Assembly (NCBI GenBank): GCA_937920085.1
Contig: CALETE010000011.1
Coordinates: 62,001 to 126,000, forward strand
Length of the DNA: 64,000 nt
Reading direction: 5' to 3'
Source: an uncultured Alphaproteobacteria bacterium
GTDB lineage: Bacteria; Pseudomonadota; Alphaproteobacteria; Caulobacterales; Caulobacteraceae
The first letter of the stretch is position 1, and the number at the start of each line of letters is the position of its first letter. Below, piece by piece: positions 25,000-33,275 of this stretch. The translations under genes were made by a program, and so were the position numbers. Under the pieces are notes generated by a model. That model did no database searches and was not told the DNA's origin. It was given only the letters and a program-made list of their open reading frames with translations.

Positions 25000-27788
25000 G
25001 GCGCAAGAAAAGCCGTCGTCGCTTCGATGGCTTCCACCAGGGTGACACGCTGAATTTCCACGCCTTCAGGCAGGCTGGAAAACAATCGGGTCGGGGCTGC
25101 TGCATCCAGCATGACAAACACGCCCTTGTCATCAGCCCGCCGGATTAAGCGGCCGAAAGCCTGGGCAATCCGACCTCTGGCGACGGCGTCATCATAGGAT
25201 TTGCCGCCGAACCGAACGCGCCTGGCCTTATGCAGGATATCAGGACGCGGCCACGGCACGCGGTCGAACACCAGGAGGCGCAGGCTGCGCCCCGGCACAT
25301 CGACCCCATCTCGGACCGCATCTGTGCCCAGCAGGCAAGCGTCTTCCTCAGCCCTGAAGATATCGACCAAGGCACCGACTTCTAAGGGGTCAACATGCTG
25401 GGCATAAAGCGCCAGACCTTTTTCGGCCATGGGGGCGACAATCCGTTCGTGAACGGCCCGCAGGCGCCGGATGGCTGTGAAGAGCCCAAGCCCACCCCCA
25501 CCAGCCGCCAAGAATAGCTCTCGCATGGCAGCTCCCACCTGCCGCGCGTCATCTCGGCCTACATCGGTCACCACAAAGGCCCTAGCCTTGGACGCATAGT
25601 CAAAGGGCGAAGCCAGCCTCAGGGTCTTGGGGCGATCGGGCAGGCGGGCGGCGCCTGTGCGCATTTCGGCTAGGGCAAAGGGATCAATCAGGGTGGAGTC
25701 GGCCAAGGTCGCACTGGTGACCAACACCCCATGGGCTGGGGCTATGACCGCATTGGTCAGGGGCTCCGTGGGATCCACCCAATGTCGGCGGCAGGCGGCG
25801 TCCACCACCCGGCCATAGAGAAAGGTGGCGTCGAACCAATCCACAAAGTCCGGATCATCTTCGGCATCCTCATCAATGGCCCTGAGCATAGAGCGCCAAG
25901 CCGGAAGCACCATGCGCGCACGTCGGTCGAGCCCCCGTAGCGCGCCCTCTATTCGCGCCCGGTCGGTCTGGGTCAGGGTGGCGGCCTCATCGTCGAGAAC
26001 ATCCTCCAAATATCGGGCCAAGGCCAAGAGCGGTGCTTCGAGGCTGGCCAGGGCAGACGCCGCAGCACGAGCCGTCTCGCGTACCAGGTCCAAGGCCGGG
26101 CGCGCGGCGCATTCCATGCCCACGTCTGAAGGTGCGGTGCGGGCCCGCAATTGCTCAATCACGGCCACAAGGAAGTGCTCAATAGCCCCTATGGGATTGA
26201 CCTCGCCATTGGGTGGCGCAACTCGGCCTGACCAGCCTTCACCGGGCAAGGCCGAGGCAGCGCGGGTGGCATCAACCAGGGCGCGGCGGGCGTCATCACG
26301 ATCGCCCAGAGTTTCCATGAGTCGCGTTTCAAGGCCGCGCCCCCGTCGGCCTCGCCCCTCCGGCCCCCGGATCCAGCGACGCAATTCCGCGGCTTCCTGG
26401 CCAGACAGGGCGGCGGCGAACGCGCTATCCGCCGCGTCGAACAGATGGTGGCCCTCGTCAAAGACAATACGTTTGAGCTGGGTGGTCTCCCCATCAGCCT
26501 TAGAGCCTCGGGCCGCCCGGGCACCGTCAAAGGCCGCCTGGGTCAGGACTAAGGCATGGTTGGCGATCACCAAATCAGCCCTTCGGGAGCCGCGAATCGC
26601 CTTTTCGACAAAGCAGGTTCGATAGTGCGCACAGCCTGCGTGGATACACTCGCCCCGACGATCCACCAGGTTGCCAGGGCTGGCCTGACCAGCTGGGGCG
26701 ACAGCAAATAGCCCTGAGAGCCAAGCCGGAAAATCTCCGCCGGTCATGTCCCCATCCCGTGTGGCTCGCACCCACCGTGCCGTCAGCCCCATGCCGATCA
26801 GATCTGCTGAGCCCAACTGAGCCGCATTGGTTTGATCCTGGAAATTCAACAGGCACAGGTAATTTTCCCGGCCCTTACGAACCACGGCCTTGCGCGCACG
26901 CACCTTGGGATCGGGATAAAGGGCATGACTTTCCCGTTCGATCTGCCTTTGCAGGGCCCGCGTATAGGTCGAGACCCAAACCGAAGGTCCATTGACCTCG
27001 GCCCATAGTGAGGCCGGGGCCAGATAGGCCATGGTCTTGCCAATGCCGGTGCCAGCCTCGGCCAGCATCATGCGTGGCTCCCCCTCCCGCTCACGGGGTT
27101 GAAAGGCGAAGGCGGCTTCGGCGGCAAAGGTCGCCTGGGCAGGCCGGGCTTCATCCAGGCCAGCGGCGGTCAGCAGTTCGGCCAGTCTCGCGGCTGCCGC
27201 CTCTGGCGGAAAGGGTTTGGATCCTGCCTCCCCGAGGGGAGCCTGGTCTTCCCACTCACTGACCCGAGCCCAGACATCCAAGCCCGAGGTGCGAAACTGA
27301 TTGCCCACAGGCTGGGAGCGCAGGGCTCCGATAACGAGGGGGCCCCAAGACCAGCCGCCGCGAGCTAGGGTCTCGGCTATGGCCAGGGCTTCCTCCCGCG
27401 ACGGGGTCGGCACATTGGCAAGCTCGGTCAATAGGACCTTCACACTGCCCAGCAGACTTTCGGCCTGAGCTTCGACACCCTTTGGTTCCGGCAGATCGAG
27501 GGCAATGGCAAGGCCTGCGGCGGACGGCGCGCAGAACTGTGCTGGCCTGACGAAAGCGAACAACTCAAGAGCATCGAAGAGGCGAGATGAACGGGCCGGG
27601 GTATTCAGGCCCAACCGCCTGGCCATCATGCCAGCATGGACGACGATGACCGGTCCGCGATCAAATAGGTCCCTAGCATCGGGAATGCGCAGCAGCCTTG
27701 GGCCCGTCCCGTCCTCAACCGCCGACCGCCCGCCCGGCAGGGTTACAAGACAAACAGAAAGATCGAGGATGACGGTGGAAGCATTCAC
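24996..27788 (-). CDS. DinG/XPD-like ATP-dependent DNA helicase
   Basis: Superfamily 2 helicase of the DinG/XPD group, 930 aa. Walker A AEAGTGIGKT with Lys251, DEGH box at 444-447, and motif VI RGRIAQAFGRLIRR near the C-terminus. Four cysteines between motifs Ia and II (Cys312, Cys381, Cys386, Cys392) can bind the 4Fe-4S cluster of this group. The first 200 residues precede the helicase core and carry no recognised domain. Such helicases unwind 5'-3' and resolve R-loops or damaged forks. It stands alone on the minus strand, sharing stop bases with the Coq4-like gene. Confidence 0.87.
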   Translation of the reverse strand: MNASTVILDLSVCLVTLPGGRSAVEDGTGPRLLRIPDARDLFDRGPVIVVHAGMMARRLGLNTPARSSRLFDALELFAFVRPAQFCAPSAAGLAIALDLPEPKGVEAQAESLLGSVKVLLTELANVPTPSREEALAIAETLARGGWSWGPLVIGALRSQPVGNQFRTSGLDVWARVSEWEDQAPLGEAGSKPFPPEAAAARLAELLTAAGLDEARPAQATFAAEAAFAFQPREREGEPRMMLAEAGTGIGKTMAYLAPASLWAEVNGPSVWVSTYTRALQRQIERESHALYPDPKVRARKAVVRKGRENYLCLLNFQDQTNAAQLGSADLIGMGLTARWVRATRDGDMTGGDFPAWLSGLFAVAPAGQASPGNLVDRRGECIHAGCAHYRTCFVEKAIRGSRRADLVIANHALVLTQAAFDGARAARGSKADGETTQLKRIVFDEGHHLFDAADSAFAAALSGQEAAELRRWIRGPEGRGRRGRGLETRLMETLGDRDDARRALVDATRAASALPGEGWSGRVAPPNGEVNPIGAIEHFLVAVIEQLRARTAPSDVGMECAARPALDLVRETARAAASALASLEAPLLALARYLEDVLDDEAATLTQTDRARIEGALRGLDRRARMVLPAWRSMLRAIDEDAEDDPDFVDWFDATFLYGRVVDAACRRHWVDPTEPLTNAVIAPAHGVLVTSATLADSTLIDPFALAEMRTGAARLPDRPKTLRLASPFDYASKARAFVVTDVGRDDARQVGAAMRELFLAAGGGGLGLFTAIRRLRAVHERIVAPMAEKGLALYAQHVDPLEVGALVDIFRAEEDACLLGTDAVRDGVDVPGRSLRLLVFDRVPWPRPDILHKARRVRFGGKSYDDAVARGRIAQAFGRLIRRADDKGVFVMLDAAAPTRLFSSLPEGVEIQRVTLVEAIEATTAFLAP

Positions 27789-28150
27789 ATCGCGGGTCTA
27801 GCCGGGAACGGACTCAAAGTCAGCGACCATGTTCTGGTTTTAGTCTCGCCTTGCTATAGCTCCCTTCACGAGGTCGGGCCGTAACAAAGGCAACTCCAGC
27901 AAGTCTTTTGTGCCACGCATCAATCTAAAGAACTATTTCAGCGTGATTTTTACGTGAATACTTCGAAATTTGAGAATTATAGCCTCACTGATAAATTGAA
28001 TAATAAGCTTAGTGACACAGGCTTAAATCTGAATTCATCAAGTGGATTGAATTTCGTATGTGCGACATTTTGTCGCTGCTATGTTTTGCAATCTCTTGTC
28101 AACAATCAGCGATTAAAACCCGTAGTCGAGTTCCTAACCAACAGGCTGTG
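27789..28150. other. 362-nt intergenic region, AT-rich in its right half
   Basis: Separates the divergent helicase and receiver-domain genes. From about 27940 to 28130 it is clearly richer in A and T than the genome average. An open frame from GTG 27954 exists but its sequence looks non-coding. The region likely holds the two promoters and a leader for the receiver gene; no specific element could be defined. Confidence 0.4.
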
Positions 28151-28639
28151 ATGTCCGCCGTTTTCCAGAACGTCAAAGTGTTGATCGTCGATCACAACGA
28201 AGGCATGCGCAATATTATTGCGACCGTGCTTCGGGGGCTCGGATTCCCGAGTCTGCAATCGGCGGAAAATGGCGAAGACGCGCTCAACCGCATCAGAATT
28301 TATGGCCCTGATCTGGTGATAAGCGAATTGAAAATGCCTGTCATGGATGGGCCAACCCTCGTGCGAACGCTGCGGGGGGATCAAAACAGTCCCAGCAATT
28401 CCGTGCCGATCATCATTACGAGCGGCCATACCGAAGATAAGTACGTGCGGGAGTGCCTGGTCGCTGGGGCTGACCACTTCCTCGCCCGGCCCATTTCTGG
28501 GCGGAATCTCGCCGACCGGATCGGTCGCATCATTCGTGACGAGCGACAATTTGTCCGGACACCTCACTATATTGGTCCAGCTCGGAACTTGAAGATCGTC
28601 GATATTATGAAGGCGAATAAGCCTGCGGTCGCAGCCTAA
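28151..28639 (+). CDS. Degenerate receiver-domain (pseudo-receiver) protein
   Basis: Stand-alone CheY-like receiver of 162 aa with a short tail and no output domain. Overall pattern is intact (VLIVDHNEGMR, PDLVISELKMPVMDG, IIITSGH, FLARPIS), but the phosphorylation chemistry is not: Glu59 replaces the phosphoacceptor Asp, His15 replaces the second acidic metal ligand, and Arg113 replaces the conserved Lys. Glu in place of Asp often mimics the phosphorylated state, so it may be locked in an active conformation. The tail RQFVRTPHYIGPARN recalls the YxGPDRR tails of alphaproteobacterial receivers. The frame opens at 28058; ATG 28151 fits the domain. No kinase gene is near. Confidence 0.82.
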   Translation: MSAVFQNVKVLIVDHNEGMRNIIATVLRGLGFPSLQSAENGEDALNRIRIYGPDLVISELKMPVMDGPTLVRTLRGDQNSPSNSVPIIITSGHTEDKYVRECLVAGADHFLARPISGRNLADRIGRIIRDERQFVRTPHYIGPARNLKIVDIMKANKPAVAA

Positions 28640-28698
28640 AGCCATTACCCCCAGGTAGATCTGGCTAAAGCGTTATCGAATACTCAAGTCCAAATCTT

Positions 28699-29715
28699 TT
28701 AGACAGACGGACCCGCAGTCAGAGCTAGAAGGGCGTAGCTGGCCAACCAGTGCTCCCCCATATAATCCCCTGCAACATGGGGCAAACTGGCGCTTAGATG
28801 TCGCTCTGCGGCGTCTCGCGTCACGGTCTGCATCGGGTGGACCGCCGGTAATGCGCCCGCGATAGACCGCCAGCACCAGGCCCGGCTGAGGTTCAGGCCA
28901 TCGAGGTGGGCGATCTTGCCGTCCGTGCGGTCGCTGACCCGCACAGGATGGAAAAGTGCTCGCGGTTTGCCTGAGGCTGCGTCGGGTAGAAATCTGTCAA
29001 ACCAGATCAGGAAGTCCTCAGTGCCCAACAGACGCCGCATGCATTCGGCTTCCATAAGGGCTGGGGAAAGGAAGTCATCCCCAGAGGGCTCCCAGGCCTG
29101 GCAGGCCTGATCCTTGCCATACCAATCCCGACCTTTTGCTGTGAGCAGGGCGAGGAGATCATGATCTTCGACCACACGGGCATAGTCTGCGCTAAGCGCC
29201 AGAGCAAAGGCAGTTGAGGAATGGACTCCACTGCGGATCGGGTAGTCGCACTTAGGCAGGAAGGTCTTGAATCGATCTGCAAATGCCGTTGCCAGGGGCT
29301 CGAACATCACGACCCAGGGTGCATCATGTTCAGCAAGCTCTGCGTGCAGCTTCAGAAGCCAGGCCCAGCCATAGGGGCGGGAAAAGCCCCGGGCGGAGTC
29401 AGCGGACATATAGCTGAGTTCAGCTTCGATCTTTTCGGGCGTGAAGGCCTGATCGAATAAGCGGCGGATGGCAGGGGCCTGAGGCATTTCAGGATGAAGA
29501 CGGAGCAGGCTGGCTAATAGCCAATGGCTATGGACGCAGGAGTGCCAGTCAAAACTGCCAAAGAAAATCGGATGAAGGTCCTTGGGGCTGCGGACATCCT
29601 GTGGCCCAGACATCATGTGATCGAGCTTGTTGGGATATTCCTGGTTCACATGCCCCAGGGCGATGGCGGCCAACTTGGCCGCAAGGTCAGCCGTGAGGAC
29701 GGAAGGCGAAGACAT
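28699..29715 (-). CDS. DUF2891-family protein
   Basis: 338-aa protein of the DUF2891 family, whose function is not established. Conserved-looking blocks include HPIFFGSFDWHSCVHSHW near 49-66, and helical repeats suggest an alpha/alpha-barrel fold with His, Trp and Asp clusters that could form a catalytic site; that is inference. No signal peptide is seen. Last gene of the minus-strand run; its start lies 29 nt inside the 3' end of the DUF979 gene, so coupling is tight. Co-occurrence with DUF969/DUF979 suggests it acts on what that pair transports. Confidence 0.75.
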   Translation of the reverse strand: MSSPSVLTADLAAKLAAIALGHVNQEYPNKLDHMMSGPQDVRSPKDLHPIFFGSFDWHSCVHSHWLLASLLRLHPEMPQAPAIRRLFDQAFTPEKIEAELSYMSADSARGFSRPYGWAWLLKLHAELAEHDAPWVVMFEPLATAFADRFKTFLPKCDYPIRSGVHSSTAFALALSADYARVVEDHDLLALLTAKGRDWYGKDQACQAWEPSGDDFLSPALMEAECMRRLLGTEDFLIWFDRFLPDAASGKPRALFHPVRVSDRTDGKIAHLDGLNLSRAWCWRSIAGALPAVHPMQTVTRDAAERHLSASLPHVAGDYMGEHWLASYALLALTAGPSV

Positions 29716-30649
29716 ACATCAGCACCATGTTGATCAATAGCAGTGGCAGGGCGGTGGGCACCTGTGCCCGAATTACGGCGAAGCGATCCTTCAACTCCAG
29801 AAGGGCAGTCGGCACAATGTTGAAGTTAGCCGCCAGAGGGGTCATCAGGGTCCCACAGAACCCCGACAACATGCCAATAGCGCAAACCACCGCCGGGTCT
29901 GCGCCGAATTTGTGGACCAAGAAGGGCAGAGCGACACCCGCGGTCATTACGGGAAACGCCGCGAAGGCATTACCCATCACGATCGTAAACATTGCCATAC
30001 CAAGGCAATAGACCACCACTGCTGCGAGTCGAGAGTCGAGGGGGATCCACGTCGTGATCAGATCGCCAACCACTTGGCCGACCCCGGCCAGGGCAAAGAG
30101 CGCCCCAAGGGCCGCCAGCATTTGCGGCAGAAGCGCCGCCCAGCCGACCATGTCGATCAGCCGAGCGCCTTCCTGCAAAGGCGTGATCAGCGGCTGACGA
30201 AACAGCACAAAGGCTATGACCGCCGCAAGCAGGGCTCCCGCTGCCAGGGAGATCAGCGTCGCCTGTTTGGGGTCCAGCAGTGGCAGATCGCCAATGCGCC
30301 AAGTCTTCACCACCAGGGTTCCAAATAGGACCACCGCCGGAATAGCCAGCGCCGGCAGAAACAACCGGTTTCCAAAACGACTGGCAGAGGCCTGCCTGTC
30401 GGCCAGGGTCGAATCCCCTGCCGTCCCCCGTCCCAGTTGCCCGAAGCCGGCTGTCATCGCTAGGACCATGGCCAGGACGCCATTGCCGGTATCCCCTAGA
30501 CGATCCCCCAGCAAAAAGCTGGCAGCGAGAAGACCCCAAAACAGGGCATTACCTCCGCGCTTGGGATTGGTTGTGTCTCGGGCGCTGAGCAGGGCATAGG
30601 CCGCGAAGATCACGCCGGCGAGATTATAAACGACTGCCAGCTTGATCAT
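29687..30649 (-). CDS. DUF979-family membrane protein (putative permease component)
   Basis: 320-aa polytopic membrane protein of the DUF979 family with about nine to ten hydrophobic segments, beginning IKLAVVYNLAGVIFAAYALLS. DUF979 and DUF969 proteins are nearly always adjacent and look like two halves of one permease; Firmicute pairs occur with pyroglutamyl peptidase genes, hinting at a link to 5-oxoproline or peptide-derived acids (recalled context, not proven). ATGA overlap with the DUF969 gene (30646-30649) and a 29-nt overlap with DUF2891 fix the operon. Confidence 0.75.
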   Translation of the reverse strand: MIKLAVVYNLAGVIFAAYALLSARDTTNPKRGGNALFWGLLAASFLLGDRLGDTGNGVLAMVLAMTAGFGQLGRGTAGDSTLADRQASASRFGNRLFLPALAIPAVVLFGTLVVKTWRIGDLPLLDPKQATLISLAAGALLAAVIAFVLFRQPLITPLQEGARLIDMVGWAALLPQMLAALGALFALAGVGQVVGDLITTWIPLDSRLAAVVVYCLGMAMFTIVMGNAFAAFPVMTAGVALPFLVHKFGADPAVVCAIGMLSGFCGTLMTPLAANFNIVPTALLELKDRFAVIRAQVPTALPLLLINMVLMYVFAFRPHG

Positions 30650-31314
30650 GCGCCCGGTCTCCGGGACAGCTTCCGGCCGAAAATCAGTATCCGCAGGCTA
30701 TGGATGGCAAAGGCGGCGATGGCGCTGGGTATAGCCCAACGTGACAGATCCAGGGGCTCTAGCCGCACACCGCTCTGATCTAGAAACCCGACCATGAGTA
30801 GGATTGAGCCTATGGCCATGAAGATGTCTTCGCCAAAGAATAAGCCAATATTGTCTGTGGCCGCCACAAAAGCCCTAGCCTTCTGGCGGTCATCATCGGC
30901 CAGTTCGCCACTGTCAGACTCTAAGGCGGCCTCCACCATAGGTGCTACCAGGGGCCGGACGGTCTGGGTCTGGCCGGCAATTGAGGTCAGGCCAAGGGCC
31001 GAGGTCAGCTGCCGGAAAAGCAGATAGCCCACCATCAGTCGCCCAAAGGTCATCCCCTTGAGCCCACGGATCAGATCCTTGGCGCGTTCCTGTAGGCCCG
31101 CGCGTTCAAGCATGCCGATCACCGGCAAGATCAGCCAGGCCGCACTCACATAGCGATTGTCATTGAAGGCCTTGCCAAACGCCCTGAGCACGTCGACCGG
31201 AGAGAGGCCTGCTGCCAGACCTGTCGCAAAAGCGGACGCCATAACCACCAGCAGGGGATTAAAGCCTGCAGCGAACCCCGCCACCACAACGGCGACCCCC
31301 AATAGGATTAGCAT
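30646..31314 (-). CDS. DUF969-family membrane protein (putative permease component)
   Basis: 222-aa membrane protein of the DUF969 family: MLILLGVAVVVAGFAAGFNPLLVV opens the first helices, FGKAFNDNRYVSAAWLILPVIGMLERAGLQ is a family-typical loop-helix unit, and a conserved polar stretch GQTQTVRPLV follows near 116. With DUF979 it probably builds one carrier. Thirty-seven bases separate it from the upstream MBL gene and it overlaps the DUF979 gene by four bases. Substrate unknown. Confidence 0.75.
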   Translation of the reverse strand: MLILLGVAVVVAGFAAGFNPLLVVMASAFATGLAAGLSPVDVLRAFGKAFNDNRYVSAAWLILPVIGMLERAGLQERAKDLIRGLKGMTFGRLMVGYLLFRQLTSALGLTSIAGQTQTVRPLVAPMVEAALESDSGELADDDRQKARAFVAATDNIGLFFGEDIFMAIGSILLMVGFLDQSGVRLEPLDLSRWAIPSAIAAFAIHSLRILIFGRKLSRRPGA

Positions 31315-31351
31315 TCCAAACCCCCTAATCTCAAACGCTCAGGGGAAGGAC

Positions 31352-32218
31352 TTAACCCTCAAATCCATCGAACCGATAGGCCTTGCCATCGCGGACCACA
31401 TGCCCGGCGGTCGGCGCGGCGAAGTGGGTGCCGATAACCAAGACGGGCTTGTCGGCGGCATCCTCAAACAACTGGCGACGCATAACAGCCGAAGCCGTGC
31501 CATCACTGTCAAAGGGGGGCGACCAGTCCGGGTGCGCCAGCTGGCAGGGATGATGCACCGCATCGCCGGTGATCATGGCAACCTGACCTTCAGACTCAAT
31601 CATGACGCTGACATGGCCTGGCGTGTGGCCAGGGGTCGGGATAAGCCGGACCTCTGGCGATAGCCGGTGATCCATCTCGACCAGTTCAGCTAGACCGGCG
31701 TCGAAAATCGGCTGGACGGAGTCAGACAGGATGACCTGCTGCTCGGCATCCTCGTGGGCACTCCAGTGGGCGTATTCCTGCGCGCCAATCAAATACTTGG
31801 CCTTTGGAAAGGTCGGGACCCATTTGCCGTCCACCAGCAGGGTGTTCCAGCCAACATGGTCGACATGGAGGTGGGTGCAAACAACGTGATCCACGCTTTC
31901 CCGAGACCAGCCAGCCGCTGCCAGTTGGTCCAGAAAGTCAGTGGCCAGGGCCTGGCCGCCCAACAGGCTCCGGGGGCGGTCATTGCCAATGCAGGTATCC
32001 ACCACCAGCCGCAGACCTGGTGCCTCTACCAGTAGGGCATGGATAGACAGGCGCAGGGCCCCATCCTCATTGACATAGTTCGGATAGAGCCAGGGGATGG
32101 TCTTCAAGACCTCAGGGCGCGCCTCCGCCAGGAAGGGACGCGCCTCTGAATACGGGACAGGTAACTCAATCTCGACAATGCGCGTGACCGTGACCGCACC
32201 GATTTTCCAGGTAAGCAT
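31352..32218 (-). CDS. Metallo-beta-lactamase-fold hydrolase
   Basis: 288-aa MBL-superfamily enzyme. Zinc motif HLHVDH (HxHxDH) near 115-120, GHTPGH near 192-197, TGDAVHH near 212-218 and a final His in GTHF near 265. It resembles lactonase or thioesterase-like members rather than antibiotic hydrolases: no signal peptide, and the N-terminal strand pattern fits the AHL-lactonase-like branch. It lies 1 nt downstream of korB and upstream of DUF969, so it is probably in the same transcript. Substrate unknown. Confidence 0.8.
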   Translation of the reverse strand: MLTWKIGAVTVTRIVEIELPVPYSEARPFLAEARPEVLKTIPWLYPNYVNEDGALRLSIHALLVEAPGLRLVVDTCIGNDRPRSLLGGQALATDFLDQLAAAGWSRESVDHVVCTHLHVDHVGWNTLLVDGKWVPTFPKAKYLIGAQEYAHWSAHEDAEQQVILSDSVQPIFDAGLAELVEMDHRLSPEVRLIPTPGHTPGHVSVMIESEGQVAMITGDAVHHPCQLAHPDWSPPFDSDGTASAVMRRQLFEDAADKPVLVIGTHFAAPTAGHVVRDGKAYRFDGFEG

Positions 32219-32219
32219 A

Positions 32220-33275
32220 CTAGCGCAGGTCTGCGTTGATCTTTGCCAGGACCGCAGATCCGGGGATCAGGTCCTTGCCATCAAGGGCAGTCAGCGGGGT
32301 CGAAACGGTCTGCAGGGAGTCGTGAAGATCGCTGGCCTCTGGATCAACATAGAGAAGACCCGTCACCACCTCGCCTTGGGCCTGACGGTGGGCAAGATAG
32401 GTCATGGCGGCAATCCGATCCGTGGGATCATAATGCGCAGCCAGCTTATGAAGGGCCAAAACCGACCCATCATGTTGCGTGACGGTGGTGGTCGTGCCCG
32501 GCGCATAGTCCACTTCAATGGGAGCCCGCTTGGCGATGACGTCGAGGCGATTAACCGCCTCATTATGCTCGCGGACATAATCATAGCTCTTGGTCGACCC
32601 AGAGTGATTATTGAACTGCACGCAAGGGCTGACACAGTCGATGAAAGCTGCGCCCTTGTGCGCCAAAGCCGCCCGGATCAGGGGGGCCAGCTGGGCCTTG
32701 TCGCCCGAAAAGGACCGCGCCACGAAGGTGGCTCCCAGTTGTAGGGCCAGGCTGACCAAATCAATGGCCGAGTCGTGGTTTTCGACCCCGCGCTTGGACT
32801 TTGAGCCCTTGTCAGATGTCGCCGAAAACTGGCCTTTGGTCAGGCCATAGACCCCGTTGTTCTCGACAATATAGGTCATATTGACCCCGCGCCGAATAGC
32901 ATGCGCAAACTGGCCCAGACCAATAGAGGCACTGTCGCCGTCCCCAGACACCCCGAGGTAAATCAGCTCGCGATTCGCCAGGTTGGCACCGGTTAATACC
33001 GAAGGCATTCGCCCGTGGACGGTGTTGAAGCCGTGGGACGCCCCCAGGAAATAGTCGGGCGTCTTGGACGAGCAGCCAATGCCAGATAATTTGGCCAGCC
33101 GGTGTGGCGGCAGGTTCAGATCATAACAGGCCTGAATGATGGCCGCCGAGATCGAGTCATGCCCACAGCCCGCGCAAAGGGTCGAAACCGAACCCTCATA
33201 ATCTCGGCGCGTGAAACCTAGGTCGTTAGGAGACAGGCTGGGGTGGTGAAGGCGGGGTTTGGCCAGATAGGTCAT
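32220..33275 (-). CDS. korB: 2-oxoacid:ferredoxin oxidoreductase beta subunit
   Basis: TPP-binding beta subunit of a 2-oxoacid (likely 2-oxoglutarate) ferredoxin oxidoreductase, 351 aa. Cys34 and Cys37 (CAGCGHD), Cys68 (GIGCSS) and a later Cys (IDCVSPC near 216-220) fit the 4Fe-4S ligands. The TPP motif is GDGDSASIG near 111-119, ending with ENNGVYGLTKGQ near 138-149. KorAB-type complexes decarboxylate the acid to the acyl-CoA and reduce ferredoxin, and some work in aerobes. Start overlaps korA by ATGA (33272-33275). 2-Oxoglutarate as substrate is inferred from the two-subunit arrangement. Confidence 0.85.
   Translation of the reverse strand: MTYLAKPRLHHPSLSPNDLGFTRRDYEGSVSTLCAGCGHDSISAAIIQACYDLNLPPHRLAKLSGIGCSSKTPDYFLGASHGFNTVHGRMPSVLTGANLANRELIYLGVSGDGDSASIGLGQFAHAIRRGVNMTYIVENNGVYGLTKGQFSATSDKGSKSKRGVENHDSAIDLVSLALQLGATFVARSFSGDKAQLAPLIRAALAHKGAAFIDCVSPCVQFNNHSGSTKSYDYVREHNEAVNRLDVIAKRAPIEVDYAPGTTTTVTQHDGSVLALHKLAAHYDPTDRIAAMTYLAHRQAQGEVVTGLLYVDPEASDLHDSLQTVSTPLTALDGKDLIPGSAVLAKINADLR

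Noticed and set aside
25825..26625. 266-codon plus-strand open frame opposite the helicase
   Set aside because: Arg/Ser-rich translation with no family features, antisense to the DinG-like gene.
27954..28151. 65-codon open frame starting with GTG in an AT-rich intergenic region
   Set aside because: Composition is low-complexity Asn/Leu/Ser-rich as expected from AT-rich non-coding DNA, no ribosome-binding site, and it ends at the start of the receiver gene.
28552..28561. TGTCCGGACA, resembling the palindrome at 4922 and 7885
   Set aside because: Lacks the central A and one outer arm, and lies inside the receiver coding sequence; probably chance.
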